Below are positions 42,231-53,100 of a stretch of 64,000 nucleotides of DNA, piece by piece. The stretch spans positions 62,001 through 126,000 of the forward strand of contig CAYZDJ010000002.1 in the NCBI GenBank assembly GCA_964477265.1, read 5' to 3'. Numbering within the stretch: the first letter of the stretch is position 1; each line of letters opens with the position of its first letter. The stretch comes from CAIVPM01 sp964477265. GTDB taxonomy: Bacteria; Bacteroidota; Bacteroidia; Chitinophagales; Chitinophagaceae. The notes below the pieces were generated by a model. It was not told the DNA's origin and made no database searches. It worked only from the letters and a program-made list of their open reading frames with translations. The position numbers and the translations under genes are program-made.

Positions 42231-43397
42231 TTATTGGTCAGAGTATATCGTACCATTTACCCAATAAACAAGCCATTTGTTTTTTACTTTAGTTAATGAA
42301 ATACCAATCCTATTTTGTTCTGAAATACCTAAACTTAAATAGGTATAATTACTTTGTTTATTGCTACAAGCTATTATTAATTTTTCTACATTTTCTTTCA
42401 AAAAATCAATATTCCTGAATTCAATAATCAGGTTGTTATTTTTTTCCTCTTGCTTGTAAGAATCGCTAGAATTTTTCTTATACATTCTATCAATCCATTT
42501 CATTTTTCTAATGAATGTATTGCAAAAACTATCTGATACAAGATTGCTACTTTTAAGATGATTGAGATATTTATTGATTTCCTTAAAGTCCAACTTCCAA
42601 TTTCGTGCTGAATCTTTACCTGCAAGGTAAAATATATTATATGTGTTTAAAGAATCTTCATTGGCATAAAACCATCTAAAAAATTGCACAGCAGCTTGCT
42701 TTGCCTCTTCATTTTGCTTGGTGTTTAAACTGATTCTGCCATTTGTAAGTTTATCATAGTCTGGCAAGTCAAAATCAAATTCCCATTCTTTTTGCTCGTA
42801 ACACCCATTTTGGATTATTTTAAGTTCCATCAGCTTACTTGCATCCATCATTAATATATAATCTTTAAATCCATCTCTTATAGTTTCTACAACAGCAATA
42901 TTTCTTTTTCTATCAATAATATTAAACGTTATGCTTTCAGGTTTTCTTTTTTTATCGTATTGAGATATTAAGAAAGAAAAAGTAGAGTCATTTGCTTTTT
43001 TGTATGATAAAATTTCTTCAGCATAAGGACCTTCTATATCATTAATAAAAAAACTATCTGCAATGGCTAACTTGTAGTCAAAATAAAAGTCACAATAGTC
43101 GTAAGCATAAAAACTATCCTTATAATATTTTACAGTTACCCATTGTTTAGGAAAGTTGTCAAAATTGTATTTGTGAAATTTTAAACCACGTTCTTTAAAG
43201 GTTCTAAGAGATTCTTTATAAAAGTTTAGGCTATCATTCAACTCAAAATCAGTAAGCTTTTTATACTGCTCAATATTTTTAGTTGGCTCAATAAATATTT
43301 TTTGTCCGGGTTTTTGAAATAGAAAAACTGTATCTGCTTTTTGAGAAAACATACTACCAGTAAATAAAAAAGAAAGAATTGTTATTAATAATTTCAT
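42231..43397 (-). CDS. exported protein of unknown function
   Basis: 388 residues with a cleavable signal peptide (MKLLITILSFLFTGSMFSQ). The mature part is rich in Asp, Lys, Tyr and Phe, with a repeated KDSFYAYDYCDFYFDYKL pattern. I recognise no family. It lies just downstream of the repeat-flanked GIY-YIG gene and may have no operon partner. Confidence 0.6.
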   Translation of the reverse strand: MKLLITILSFLFTGSMFSQKADTVFLFQKPGQKIFIEPTKNIEQYKKLTDFELNDSLNFYKESLRTFKERGLKFHKYNFDNFPKQWVTVKYYKDSFYAYDYCDFYFDYKLAIADSFFINDIEGPYAEEILSYKKANDSTFSFLISQYDKKRKPESITFNIIDRKRNIAVVETIRDGFKDYILMMDASKLMELKIIQNGCYEQKEWEFDFDLPDYDKLTNGRISLNTKQNEEAKQAAVQFFRWFYANEDSLNTYNIFYLAGKDSARNWKLDFKEINKYLNHLKSSNLVSDSFCNTFIRKMKWIDRMYKKNSSDSYKQEEKNNNLIIEFRNIDFLKENVEKLIIACSNKQSNYTYLSLGISEQNRIGISLTKVKNKWLVYWVNGTIYSDQ

Positions 43398-43422
43398 AAG
43401 AGAAACAGTTTAATTTTTACCT

Positions 43423-43488
43423 GTCATTGCGAGGTACGAAGCAATCTTTATAGTGTTATATTGAGACTGTTTCGTACCTCGCAGTGAC
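43423..43488. repeat. inverted repeat, family 2, copy A
   Basis: 25-base arms (43423-43447 and 43464-43488) identical at 22 positions, with a 16-base loop. It starts GTCATTGCGAGG and lies at the 3' side of the GIY-YIG gene. Confidence 0.88.
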
Positions 43489-43499
43489 GAGCTAATATC

Positions 43500-43814
43500 C
43501 TACCATTTACAAACTTCTGAAAGCCATAAGTCAGACCAGTTTTTATTCATTGAATTTATCAAGTTTATTTTCTGTTGACGATTACCACCTTTAATTCTTT
43601 TCTCTTCAGTTATTGCTGACTCTATAGTATCGAAATGTTTGTAATAAATAAGTTTAGTTGCGTTGTATTTAGCAGTAAAACTTTCAGGATAATACTTTGA
43701 AATATGCTGTTTCATTCTTACAAATAAATCAGAAGTAACACCTGTATATAAAACTGTATGGTTTTTATTAGTGAGGACATATACTGTTCCACTTATTTGT
43801 AAAGGCTTTATCAT
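43500..43814 (-). CDS. GIY-YIG nuclease domain protein
   Basis: 104 residues from the ATG at 43814; a GTG at 43850 would extend into repeat copy B. Single GIY-YIG domain: SGTVYVLTNKNHTVLYTGVTSDL carries both Tyr motifs, with the conserved Arg of MKQHISKY upstream, and EEKRIKGGNRQQKINLI holds the Glu. This is the small stand-alone type called endonuclease or UvrC-like domain in many Bacteroidota. It is bounded by two copies of an inverted repeat, together 480 bp (43423-43902). The relation is inferred to be that of a repeat-borne nuclease. Confidence 0.88.
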   Translation of the reverse strand: MIKPLQISGTVYVLTNKNHTVLYTGVTSDLFVRMKQHISKYYPESFTAKYNATKLIYYKHFDTIESAITEEKRIKGGNRQQKINLINSMNKNWSDLWLSEVCKW

Positions 43815-43835
43815 ATTTCTAAAATAAGCTTTAAA

Positions 43836-43902
43836 GTCATTGCGAGGCACGAAGCAATCTATTTATTAGTCGTAGTGAGACTGCTTCGTTCCTCGCAGTG
43901 AC
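43836..43902. repeat. inverted repeat, family 2, copy B
   Basis: Arms 43836-43860 and 43878-43902, 22 of 25 identical, same family as copy A. It lies at the 5' side of the GIY-YIG gene, so that the gene's upstream GTG frame starts inside its arm (MPRND). A third, weaker match (TGCAATGACGAG) lies at 43938-43949. Confidence 0.85.
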
Positions 43903-43954
43903 AAATAGGATTCCTTTATTAAGTAAGAGCCATTCTTGCAATGACGAGAAAAAA

Positions 43955-45994
43955 CTACTTCCTCTTCACCATTGTCAATATCGTAGCCACACCCACTAAC
44001 TCTTCAGTTTCATCAATCATTTCAACCAACCATTTTACAATGCCTTTTGGTATATCGTTTTCATCTTTGGTATCTTGTGGTAGTTTTTCTTTGCAGGTAA
44101 AGCGAATGTACATTTCAGCACCTGCATACACAGGTTTGGTAAAACGTAATTCATCAATGCCATAGTTTAATAACACAGGGCCTAAATCGCTGCCATCAAC
44201 AAATAAACCTGCACTTGCACTCATTACAAAATAGCCATGTGCAACTTGTCTCTCGAACATTGTTCCCTCAAAATTGGTGAATGTTTTATGGGCATAAAAC
44301 TGGTCGCCACTCAAGTCTGCAAATTGGTTAATGTCTTCTTCAGTAATGATTCTTTTTTCTGTGATTAGCTGGTCGCCAATGTTCAACTCTTCAAAGTATT
44401 TCCTAAAAGGATGAATGCCATCGTGATTGCCTTTAGCGTATTGCTGATACACATTTGTAATAGCTGTCATCATTGTAGGAGAGCCTTGTACAGCCAAGCG
44501 TTGCATATAATGTTTCACACCACGCACACCACCCATTTCTTCTCCACCACCTGCACGTCCTGGTCCACCATGAACCAGCAAAGGAAGTGGGCTTCCATGT
44601 CCAGTGCTTTCCTTTGCACACTCACTGTTCAGTACTAAAATTCTTCCATGATGCGTACCGGCACCAACTATATATTGCTTTGCATTTTTAGTTGATGCTG
44701 TAACAATGCTACTGCACAAACTACCTTTTCCAAGCTTGCTTAACTCAATAGCTTCATCCATATTTTTATAAGGCATCAAAGTGCTTACAGGCCCAAATGC
44801 TTCTACTTCGTGCACATCTTTTGCTGCAAATGGTTTTTCATTTAGCATTACAATGGGACTTATGAATGAACCTTTTGTAGCATCTGCATCAATCACTTCA
44901 ACACTATCTAAACTACCATAAATTATTTGAGAACTTGCCAATAATTTTTGCACTTGTGCCCTCACTTCTTTTTGTTGTTCTTTACCTGCAAGGCTTCCCA
45001 TTCTTACATCTTTATTTAATGGATTGCCAATTACAGTTTGGCTCAAAGCCTTGCCTAGTGCAATTTGTACGTCTTCTATTTTATTTTCAGGAACAAAAAT
45101 TCTACGCACAGCAGTACATTTTTGCCCAGCCTTTGTAGTAATTTCCTTTCTCACTTCTTTAATAAAAATATCCCACTCTGGCATAGTTGGTTCAACATCA
45201 TCGCCCAATACAATGCAGTTTAAACTATCTGCTTCCATTGTAAATGGAATATTGTTTTGTAAAATATGTGGATTGCTTTTTAGCATTAAACCTGTGCTGG
45301 CACTGCCTGTAAAAGTTATTACATCTTGATAGTTGGTGTGATTTAATAAATCTCCAGCACTGCCACAAAGCAATTGCAATGCACCTTCTGGCAAAATATT
45401 ACTTGCAATAATTTCTTTAACAACAGCTTCAGTTAAATAACTAGTAATGGTTGCAGGCTTAACAATAGCAGGCATTCCAGCCAAAATGTTCACTGCAATT
45501 TTCTCCAACATTCCCCACACAGGAAAGTTAAAAGCATTGATATGAATGGCAACACCTTCCTTAGGAACAAGAAGATGCACACCCATAAAACTATTGCCTT
45601 TGCTAAGGTTGTGGCTATCGCCATCTATGCAAAAACTTTCATCAGGAAACTTTCTTCTTAATGAAGCGTTGGCAAAAAGGTTTCCAATTCCACCTTCAAT
45701 ATCCACCCAGCTATCAGCTTTTGTGGCACCAGTTTTATAGCTTAAATCATAAAATTTTGGTAAATGGTTTTGCAGGTGAAAAGCCAATGCTTTCAACATT
45801 CTGCCCCTATCGTGAAAGGTCAGCTTTCGCAAATTTCTGTTACCAACTTCCCTAGCATAATTTGTTATTTGTTCATAGTCTAATCCTTTAGTAGAAGCAG
45901 TTGCAATGGCATCGCCAGTTACTGCATTGTATAATTCTTGTCCTTGACCATCGCCTGTAATCCACGAGCCAAGTACATAGTTTTGAAGCTGCAT
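43955..45994 (-). CDS. paaZ: phenylacetate-degradation bifunctional protein PaaZ-like (ALDH-MaoC)
   Basis: 679 residues from the ATG at 45994 (MQLQNYVLGSWITG). The upstream 40 codons are hydrophobic leader and not part of the family. The ALDH domain shows TFTGSASTGLM, MEADSLNCIVLGDD (Glu) and GQKCTAVRRIFVP (catalytic Cys). The C-terminal MaoC-type hydratase domain (~525-679) has DQFYAHKTFTNFEGTMFERQVAHGYFVMS. PaaZ opens the oxepin ring and oxidises the semialdehyde. No other paa genes are in the window. The flanking GIY-YIG and REP copies lie downstream. Confidence 0.92.
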   Translation of the reverse strand: MQLQNYVLGSWITGDGQGQELYNAVTGDAIATASTKGLDYEQITNYAREVGNRNLRKLTFHDRGRMLKALAFHLQNHLPKFYDLSYKTGATKADSWVDIEGGIGNLFANASLRRKFPDESFCIDGDSHNLSKGNSFMGVHLLVPKEGVAIHINAFNFPVWGMLEKIAVNILAGMPAIVKPATITSYLTEAVVKEIIASNILPEGALQLLCGSAGDLLNHTNYQDVITFTGSASTGLMLKSNPHILQNNIPFTMEADSLNCIVLGDDVEPTMPEWDIFIKEVRKEITTKAGQKCTAVRRIFVPENKIEDVQIALGKALSQTVIGNPLNKDVRMGSLAGKEQQKEVRAQVQKLLASSQIIYGSLDSVEVIDADATKGSFISPIVMLNEKPFAAKDVHEVEAFGPVSTLMPYKNMDEAIELSKLGKGSLCSSIVTASTKNAKQYIVGAGTHHGRILVLNSECAKESTGHGSPLPLLVHGGPGRAGGGEEMGGVRGVKHYMQRLAVQGSPTMMTAITNVYQQYAKGNHDGIHPFRKYFEELNIGDQLITEKRIITEEDINQFADLSGDQFYAHKTFTNFEGTMFERQVAHGYFVMSASAGLFVDGSDLGPVLLNYGIDELRFTKPVYAGAEMYIRFTCKEKLPQDTKDENDIPKGIVKWLVEMIDETEELVGVATILTMVKRK

Positions 45995-46163
45995 ATAAAA
46001 AGTTTGAAGTTTAAAGTTTAAGGTTACAAAGAAACAGAGGAAGTAAAGAATGCAAAGAATTTTTTGAATACAGATTGTCACGATAATAATGAAATCATTA
46101 TAAATCCTGAACATCTGCTAAATCTGCATTCTATTTATATTTCACTTTAACTTAGCAGCAACT

Positions 46164-49100
46164 ATGCACATCAGGCTGTTTATAAAAAAATATGTTTTGA
46201 TTGTTTACTTGCTGCTTGTTACTTTTTTTGTTCATCACAAAACAGCAGCACAGCAATATACCGCTAACTCATTCAAAGTTTCTTATCTCACGCAGGATAA
46301 TGGCTTGTCTCAGGCAACAAATATTTTTAATTATGAAGACAGCAAAGGCTTTATGTGGATTACAGCTTATGATGCCATTAACCGTTGGGATGGAAAATAT
46401 TGCAAGGTTTATAACAAAGATTTTTATTTTTTAAATTGCCACACATTAAAGCAGGGCTATGCTTTTGCAGAAGATGCCAGTGCAAATATTTACATAGGAA
46501 GTTTGATTGGTTTATATGTTTATGAAAGGGAAAAGGATAGGTTTGGTTTGGTAAAAATATTTACTGATGAGCCAGACGAGATTGCTATTCCTTTTGCATT
46601 TAAAGATGGAAAAATTTGGTGCTACAACAGGTTTTACCACATTGCTGCTTACGATGTTGCCACAAAAAAAATAACTTATTATAATAAGGTAAATATTGAA
46701 CCCATTACATCAATACATATTTATAATATAAGCACTACAGGTTATGTGTTTAAGCGACCTTTTTTTGATAATGCAGGAATACTTTGGATTTGTGGCAATG
46801 AATCCATTATTAAGTATGATTTAAAGCAAAACACAACTGCCAATCCTTTGCATAGTTATTTTAAAACAAATGGCATATTGGTAAAAAGTTTGTTGTACGA
46901 TGATAAGTTTAATAAAATAATATTTTCTTCTAACAAAGGTTTTGTAGAATACAATATTGGTAACGAAAAAACAAATAACTACAGCAAAATCACTTCTTCA
47001 AATACAAACACAATTGTTGATTTTAACACAACATTTTCTATTTTTAAAATTGGTAATTATTATACCATTAATTCAACGCAAAAGAAAAAACTTTACTTAA
47101 TTAAAAACGATTTCAGCAGTTGTCAGGAATTTGGTGACGAACAGTTGAAACACGAAAAAATTCATACTGCAATTACATTTCAGCCAAATGACAAACGGAT
47201 ATTTTGGTTAAGAGATGATGGGCTTGGGTATTATATTATTGACTTTAACCAACAGGTTTTTAATAAAGAACTGGGCTTAAAAATAAATGGAAAAGAAATT
47301 TTTGATGGCTCGGCACATCATTTTGCAGAACTGCCTGACAAGGATATTTTAGTGGTTGCCCGACCCAATTTATACCTTCAAAAAAATGACACAAAAACCA
47401 TAACAAAAGTTTTTGACTTTAAAAAGGATGTAGTAACAAGCATTCACACAGATACTTTTAGAAAAGGCGTTTGGATAAACTTCAATAACGAATTTGGCTT
47501 GCAATATTTTTTGCAATTTTATGATGGCAAAACAAATGCGTTAAGCAATAAAAAAATATTGATAGATGTCAATAAACAAGGGCTTTTGCAGGATATTGCT
47601 ATAATGCCTGATGGTACAATTTTAGGTGCTTTTGAAAAAGGACTGTTTGTTATTGATGATGGAAACAACAATATAAAAAAAGTTGAAGGGTTGAATGTAG
47701 AAAATGCTTTTAAAATAAGTCTGCTTGATAAAAATGTTATTGGCGTTTCTTACCTCAACCAGCCAATGCACATCATTACTTTTAGCAATGATTACAGCAA
47801 GGCAATTAAAGACATTGCCATTATAAAAAACATCAGCAGCTTTTATGCAGTTAAGGTAAAAAACGATTATTGGATAGGCACAGAAGCTGGCGTATATGTG
47901 TTGAATAACGAATTTGGTTTTCTAAAAAAATTTGATGCCAACAATGGTTTAAGTGGCAGTTATATTTATGGTTTATTGCAAGATGATATAGGAAATATTT
48001 GGGTGAGCCATCAGTTAGGAATGAGCAGCATCAATACTTCGAGCCATAAAATAATTAATTACACCAAAGAAGATAACATTCAGGATTGGGATTATAACAA
48101 CCGTTGCTTTTATAAAACTACAGATGGTTTTTTGTATTTTGGTGGCAGAAGTGGTTACAACTATTTCAAGCCACCAGTTAGCAAACCCAACACGCACAAA
48201 CCAGAAATTTATGTTGATGAAATATTCAGGGATAATGTTTTGCTGAATGAAAATAACAATGCAAATAATATTCACAAGATTGATTTGGATTATAAAAACA
48301 GCAACCTGCAAATAAGGACGATTGTAAAGGATTTGTACAATGGTAATATGTATAATGTGTTGTATCGTTTGAAGTCAAAAGATTCAAACTGGATTAGCTT
48401 GCCCAACAATTCTTTCATTGTTTTAAACAACCTTGCACCTGGCAGTTATGACCTTGAAATAGCTTATGGCAACAGGTTTGACAAAAGTATAAGCATCCAG
48501 AAAGTCATTTCAATTGCTGTGTCAACACCATTTTACAATAGCACCTGGTTTTTACTTTTAATGGCCATTGGTGTTACTGCATTGTTGCTTTGGTTTTTCA
48601 ATATAAGGAAGCTACAACAACAAAAGATTGTTTATGACAAGCAGCTTGCCATTGCCAATGAACGCACAAGGATTACTGAAGATTTACACGATGATATTGG
48701 TTCTTCAATCAGTAGTATAAATGTGTATAGTAATGTTGCACACCAGTTGATTGACTCTAACACTTTAAAGGCTAAGGATGTAATTGAAAAATTATCTCAC
48801 CAATCAAAAAACTTGATGGAAAATTTAAGTGAGATTATATGGAGTTTAAAAACAGATGACAAGCAATTGATGACATTGGACACAAGAATTAAAAATCATA
48901 TCAATGATGTTTTAGGAAGTGCTGAAATGCAGTATAGCATTGATATTGACAAGGACATTGACATTTACTTTAAAGACATTAAGGCAAGGAAAAATATTAT
49001 GCTGATAGTGAAGGAAGCCATCAATAACATTACAAAATATAGTAATGCAAGTTTTGTGCATTTGTCATTAATGAAAGTAGAAGATGAAATTGTGTTATTG

Positions 49101-49253
49101 ATAAAAGATAATGGGATTGGATTTGATGATGCACACCATCAGGGCAATGGATTAACCAATATGAAAAAAAGGGTTGAGGAATTAAAAGGAAAGTGTTGTA
49201 TCACTTCGTCAAAAAATAATGGTGTGGAAGTGAAGTGTGTTTTTAACGTGTAA
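46164..49253 (+). CDS. sensor histidine kinase with beta-propeller ligand-binding region
   Basis: 1029 residues. N-terminal signal segment (~10-28), then a long periplasmic Reg_prop/beta-propeller region (~30-670; SDNGLSQATNIFNYED-type strand and repeated WISYDA-like motifs), a YYY domain (~690-790), and one membrane helix (STWFLLLMAIGVTALLLW, ~793-811). The cytoplasmic part is HisKA_3 (His842 in TEDLHDDIGSS) and HATPase (DNGIGFDD, GNGLTNMKKRVEEL). This is the NarX/LytS-like type that feeds the response regulator 49 bases downstream. Confidence 0.93.
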   Translation: MHIRLFIKKYVLIVYLLLVTFFVHHKTAAQQYTANSFKVSYLTQDNGLSQATNIFNYEDSKGFMWITAYDAINRWDGKYCKVYNKDFYFLNCHTLKQGYAFAEDASANIYIGSLIGLYVYEREKDRFGLVKIFTDEPDEIAIPFAFKDGKIWCYNRFYHIAAYDVATKKITYYNKVNIEPITSIHIYNISTTGYVFKRPFFDNAGILWICGNESIIKYDLKQNTTANPLHSYFKTNGILVKSLLYDDKFNKIIFSSNKGFVEYNIGNEKTNNYSKITSSNTNTIVDFNTTFSIFKIGNYYTINSTQKKKLYLIKNDFSSCQEFGDEQLKHEKIHTAITFQPNDKRIFWLRDDGLGYYIIDFNQQVFNKELGLKINGKEIFDGSAHHFAELPDKDILVVARPNLYLQKNDTKTITKVFDFKKDVVTSIHTDTFRKGVWINFNNEFGLQYFLQFYDGKTNALSNKKILIDVNKQGLLQDIAIMPDGTILGAFEKGLFVIDDGNNNIKKVEGLNVENAFKISLLDKNVIGVSYLNQPMHIITFSNDYSKAIKDIAIIKNISSFYAVKVKNDYWIGTEAGVYVLNNEFGFLKKFDANNGLSGSYIYGLLQDDIGNIWVSHQLGMSSINTSSHKIINYTKEDNIQDWDYNNRCFYKTTDGFLYFGGRSGYNYFKPPVSKPNTHKPEIYVDEIFRDNVLLNENNNANNIHKIDLDYKNSNLQIRTIVKDLYNGNMYNVLYRLKSKDSNWISLPNNSFIVLNNLAPGSYDLEIAYGNRFDKSISIQKVISIAVSTPFYNSTWFLLLMAIGVTALLLWFFNIRKLQQQKIVYDKQLAIANERTRITEDLHDDIGSSISSINVYSNVAHQLIDSNTLKAKDVIEKLSHQSKNLMENLSEIIWSLKTDDKQLMTLDTRIKNHINDVLGSAEMQYSIDIDKDIDIYFKDIKARKNIMLIVKEAINNITKYSNASFVHLSLMKVEDEIVLLIKDNGIGFDDAHHQGNGLTNMKKRVEELKGKCCITSSKNNGVEVKCVFNV

Positions 49254-49289
49254 CTATATTTAGTTACAAATGCCAATCACAGTTTAATT

Positions 49290-49297
49290 TACATTTG
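49290..49297 (+). promoter_or_regulatory. TAnnTTTG box just before the response regulator
   Basis: TACATTTG, exact match, but only 5 bases before the ATG at 49302. It would give a nearly leaderless transcript. Coincidence is possible. Confidence 0.25.
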
Positions 49298-49301
49298 TCC
49301 T

Positions 49302-49922
49302 ATGCCAATATCAATATTTATATATGATGATAGCACTGCAAGGGTTGATAGCCTGAAAGCCTTGATGGAACTGGATTCCAACTTAAAGGTTATAGGCACT
49401 GCCAGCAATTGCAGCAATGTTTTAAGTGAAATGGATGTTTATACCCCAGATGTTGTATTGATGGATATAAATATGCCAGAAGTTGATGGCATTGATGGTT
49501 TGAAAATGATAAAGGAAAAATATCCTGCCATTAAAGTATTGATGCAAACTGCATTTGACGATAGCGATAAAATCTTCACTTGCATTCGTAATGGTGCAAG
49601 TGGTTATATCCTCAAAAAAGATAGTCCACAACGTTTGTTGCAAGCCATTGATGAAGTCTATCAGGGTGGTGCAGTAATGAACCCTGCCATTGCACAAAAA
49701 GTGCTGGAATATTTTACACCACATAAAACGAAATCGCCATTAAGTGAGAGGGAAGATGAAGTGCTTGCCTTACTGGCAAAGGGTTTAAGTTATAAAATGA
49801 TTGCTGATAAACTTTGTGTAAGTTATAACACAGTCAACACACATATTAAACGCATCTACGAAAAACTACATATCTCTTCTTTAGGCGAAGCCATTGCTTA
49901 TTATTATAGGAATGTGCAGTAG
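49302..49922 (+). CDS. NarL/FixJ family response regulator
   Basis: 206 residues. Receiver domain with phospho-acceptor Asp55 (VLMDINMPEVDG), Asp9/Asp10, and Lys near 104 (YILKKDSPQ). The C-terminal LuxR HTH is LSEREDEVLALLAKGLSYKMIADKLCVSYNTVNTHIKRIYEKL (~143-200). It is the cognate output for the kinase immediately upstream. Its targets may include the giant T9SS gene that follows. Confidence 0.95.
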   Translation: MPISIFIYDDSTARVDSLKALMELDSNLKVIGTASNCSNVLSEMDVYTPDVVLMDINMPEVDGIDGLKMIKEKYPAIKVLMQTAFDDSDKIFTCIRNGASGYILKKDSPQRLLQAIDEVYQGGAVMNPAIAQKVLEYFTPHKTKSPLSEREDEVLALLAKGLSYKMIADKLCVSYNTVNTHIKRIYEKLHISSLGEAIAYYYRNVQ

Positions 49923-50115
49923 GATAATTGCCACTAATACACGAATAAAAAATTATTTATAAAATATATCAAATCTTGATTATCCCAATAATCAGTTCAA
50001 TCTGCGTTCTATCTTATTTCAATTTCACTATAATTAGGTACTAAACCATTTTGTATTGTTTTCATTTTTACATCGTCAAAACAGATGTATTCATTCACAA
50101 TTAAAACATAACAAA

Positions 50116-53100
50116 ATGAAACAGTTTAACAATATTATTAAAACCTTGCTTATTGCATTGCTTTTAATAACAGCAACTACAAGGCTTGCAGCACAAAGTT
50201 GTTGCCCAAACTTTGAGTGGCAATTCAATAGAATGCAATGCCAGACTGAAGATTGCAAACATAACAGCACAGCAGGTGCACCAGATGCATCTGTAATGTG
50301 TAGGTATAGTACCAACAGAATTACTGTAACACCTGCTGTGCCTGGCTTTACTTATAACTGGACGGTTACTGGTGGAACTATTAATAACACATTGCTAAGC
50401 ACACTTGTCACTACTGTAAATTATATTGATGTGGTTTGGGGAGGTGGTACAACTGGTTACATAACTGTAACTATTGCCAATTCTGATAGCAGTTGTATTC
50501 AAACATTAAAACAAAAATTCTGTTTAACAGCTGCACCAAAACCACAATTTACCATCAACACAACTGATACTGTCTGCATTAATCAACCCATCACTTTTAC
50601 AAGCACAACACTTGGTGCTTATACCAATTTAATATGGAATTTTGGAGATGGCACCACACAAACTGGTGGCAATATTGTTACACATAGTTACACAACTGCT
50701 GGCACTTACACAGTTTCATTAACTGCAACTACTGTTAAGGATTCTATGAGTTGTGGCTGCACCAATACTTTTTACTATACAATAGTTGTATCTAACGCTA
50801 CTGGATTATCTATTTATAAACCTGATTGTAAAAGGATGCATTGTGCAGGTGATACTGTGCAATATTGTGCATCCATTACTGGTTGCAGTAGTTACACCTG
50901 GACAGCAAATGGAGGAACAGTAATTGGAAGTGGAAGTTGTATAAGGGTTGTGTGGAATGCACTTGTGGCTAACCCAAGTGTAACAGTTACTATACCTACA
51001 GCCTGTGCTGGCACTTGTGGCAACAGTGCAACTTTCTATGAAAAAATATTGTTTAATGGAATGCCTATTTCTGCAAATCCAATAATGTGTGTGGGTACTG
51101 CACAAACAATTATTTTACCATCATTACCAGGTGTGTTTTATCAGTGGAGTGTAACCCCTGCTGCAGGTGCAGTTGTTAATGGTGCAAACCTTAATACACC
51201 CTATTTTAATGCTACATTTCCCAATGCTGGCACTTTTGTAGTTACCTGCAACTATCAGGATTCTGTAATAGGTTGCAGTGGCACATCTTCTTTCACAGTT
51301 CAAGTGCGTCCATCATATAGTATTACAGGTAGTGCAACAAGTTGCGAAACCTGCACCAACACTTATGCAACCTCACCAGGCGTGGGTAATTTTAACTGGA
51401 CAATTTCACCAGCATTGGGTGGTTTCCCTGTTTTAAACCAGCCATCAGTTACCATTACCTGGCCTTTATTTAGTGCCAATACTTATACACTTACAGCAAC
51501 ACAAGTTGGCTCTTTGTATTGCAACAGCCCACAAATCCAAAACATCATTGTTGCACCAAAACCTGTGTTAACTATCAATTCAAACATTAATAATATTTGC
51601 CCTGGCACACCAGTAAAAATTTGGGTAACATCAAATGTTACAGATGTTGATATTGTATGGAACACGCCAGGGGCAACAATTCTGGCAACATTAGGCAACT
51701 ACAGGGATACCATTGTTGTTGTATATAATACCTGTGGTCCAAATACTATTACTGCTACGCAGGATTGTAAATACACCTGCACAAGTACATCAGTTAATAT
51801 TGCCATCAATCCACCACCAAATCCAGTATTGGCTACACCAATAAATGTTAATCCTTGTATTGACCAAACAGTAACTTATACTGTGGCAAATTGTATTCCT
51901 GGCATTACATACAACTGGAATATATCAAATAATTTAGGAACAATAACAGGTGGACAAGGCACTTGCACAATAACAGTTTTATGGCACGGAAATCCTGGTG
52001 CAGGAAATGCTGGAGTGCTTACTGTGTCTCATTGTTGTGGCTCTGTTTCTGCAAATATTAATGTTACAGTTCCACCAATATTGGCAGTAAGTTTTGCAGG
52101 AAGTTTATGCTCTGGCACTGTAACTGCCACATCCAATATTGCAACAACAAGCTGGAGTGGCACATCAACTTTTTCACCATCATTTGGCAGCACAATAACC
52201 ATCAGTTCTGCTGGTACTATTTGTGCCACAGCAACTGTGGGAAGTTGCACACAAACCAAGTGCTACGTTATTTTGCCTTGTGGCAGTGGTGGAGGTGGAG
52301 GAACACCAGCACCTTGCACCAAACCCAATGCAACATTCAGTGTAAACTATAACCCAACCTGTGTGGATGGCGTGGTAACATTTACTGCTGTGTCAGGCTA
52401 TCAAAATTATTTCTGGGATTTTGGCGATGGAAATATTTCTTATTTGCCCAACACAACAACACATCAATATAGCACAACTGGTTTGGTAACTGCCACTTTA
52501 ATTGTTGATGATTATGGTTGCAAGGACACATTTAGCTTAACCATTGATGTGCAGCCAAAACCAATAGTTACCATTGCACCAACACCAGTAATCATTTGCC
52601 CTGGTACAGGCACAAATCTTATTGCCAGCATTAATCCAAATGGAAACACTATGTGCAGCTCTTATAATTTTCAATGGATGAAAGATGGTGTTGCCATATC
52701 TGGTGCAATTGGCATTACCTATACTGCTACAAGCTATGGCATTTATACATTGGGTGTTACCAGTGCCACACCATCTTGTAACTGCACAATGACATCCAAT
52801 AAGGCAATAGTAAGTGAGTATGAAAAACCTAAGGCAAATATTGAAACATCTTCTACAATTTGCTTTACACCACCAACAGCATTTTTTGGCTTAACAGCCA
52901 CATCATACCTTGGTTATACTTACAACTGGAGCAGCAGTATTCCTTTAACATTCTCACCAAATAATTCAACATTCAATTTTACAAGTGTTAATGGAACACT
53001 TACACCAAACGTTCCATTTCAGGTTTACTTGGAAGTTGTTGATAGCAATGGTTGCAAGGCTTACGACACTTTGTGTATGTATCCTTTTGTCAACCCAACA

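Noticed and set aside
43500..43814. The GIY-YIG gene as uvrC
   Set aside because: At 104 residues it has only the GIY-YIG domain and none of the UvrC helix-hairpin-helix or RNase H-like regions.
43423..43902. The paired repeats as a CRISPR array
   Set aside because: Only two copies, each a hairpin, separated by a gene rather than short unique spacers; no cas genes nearby.
43955..46114. Using the upstream ATG at 46114 for paaZ
   Set aside because: The first 40 residues are a hydrophobic stretch read from AT-rich leader; the family begins at MQLQNYVLG (45994).
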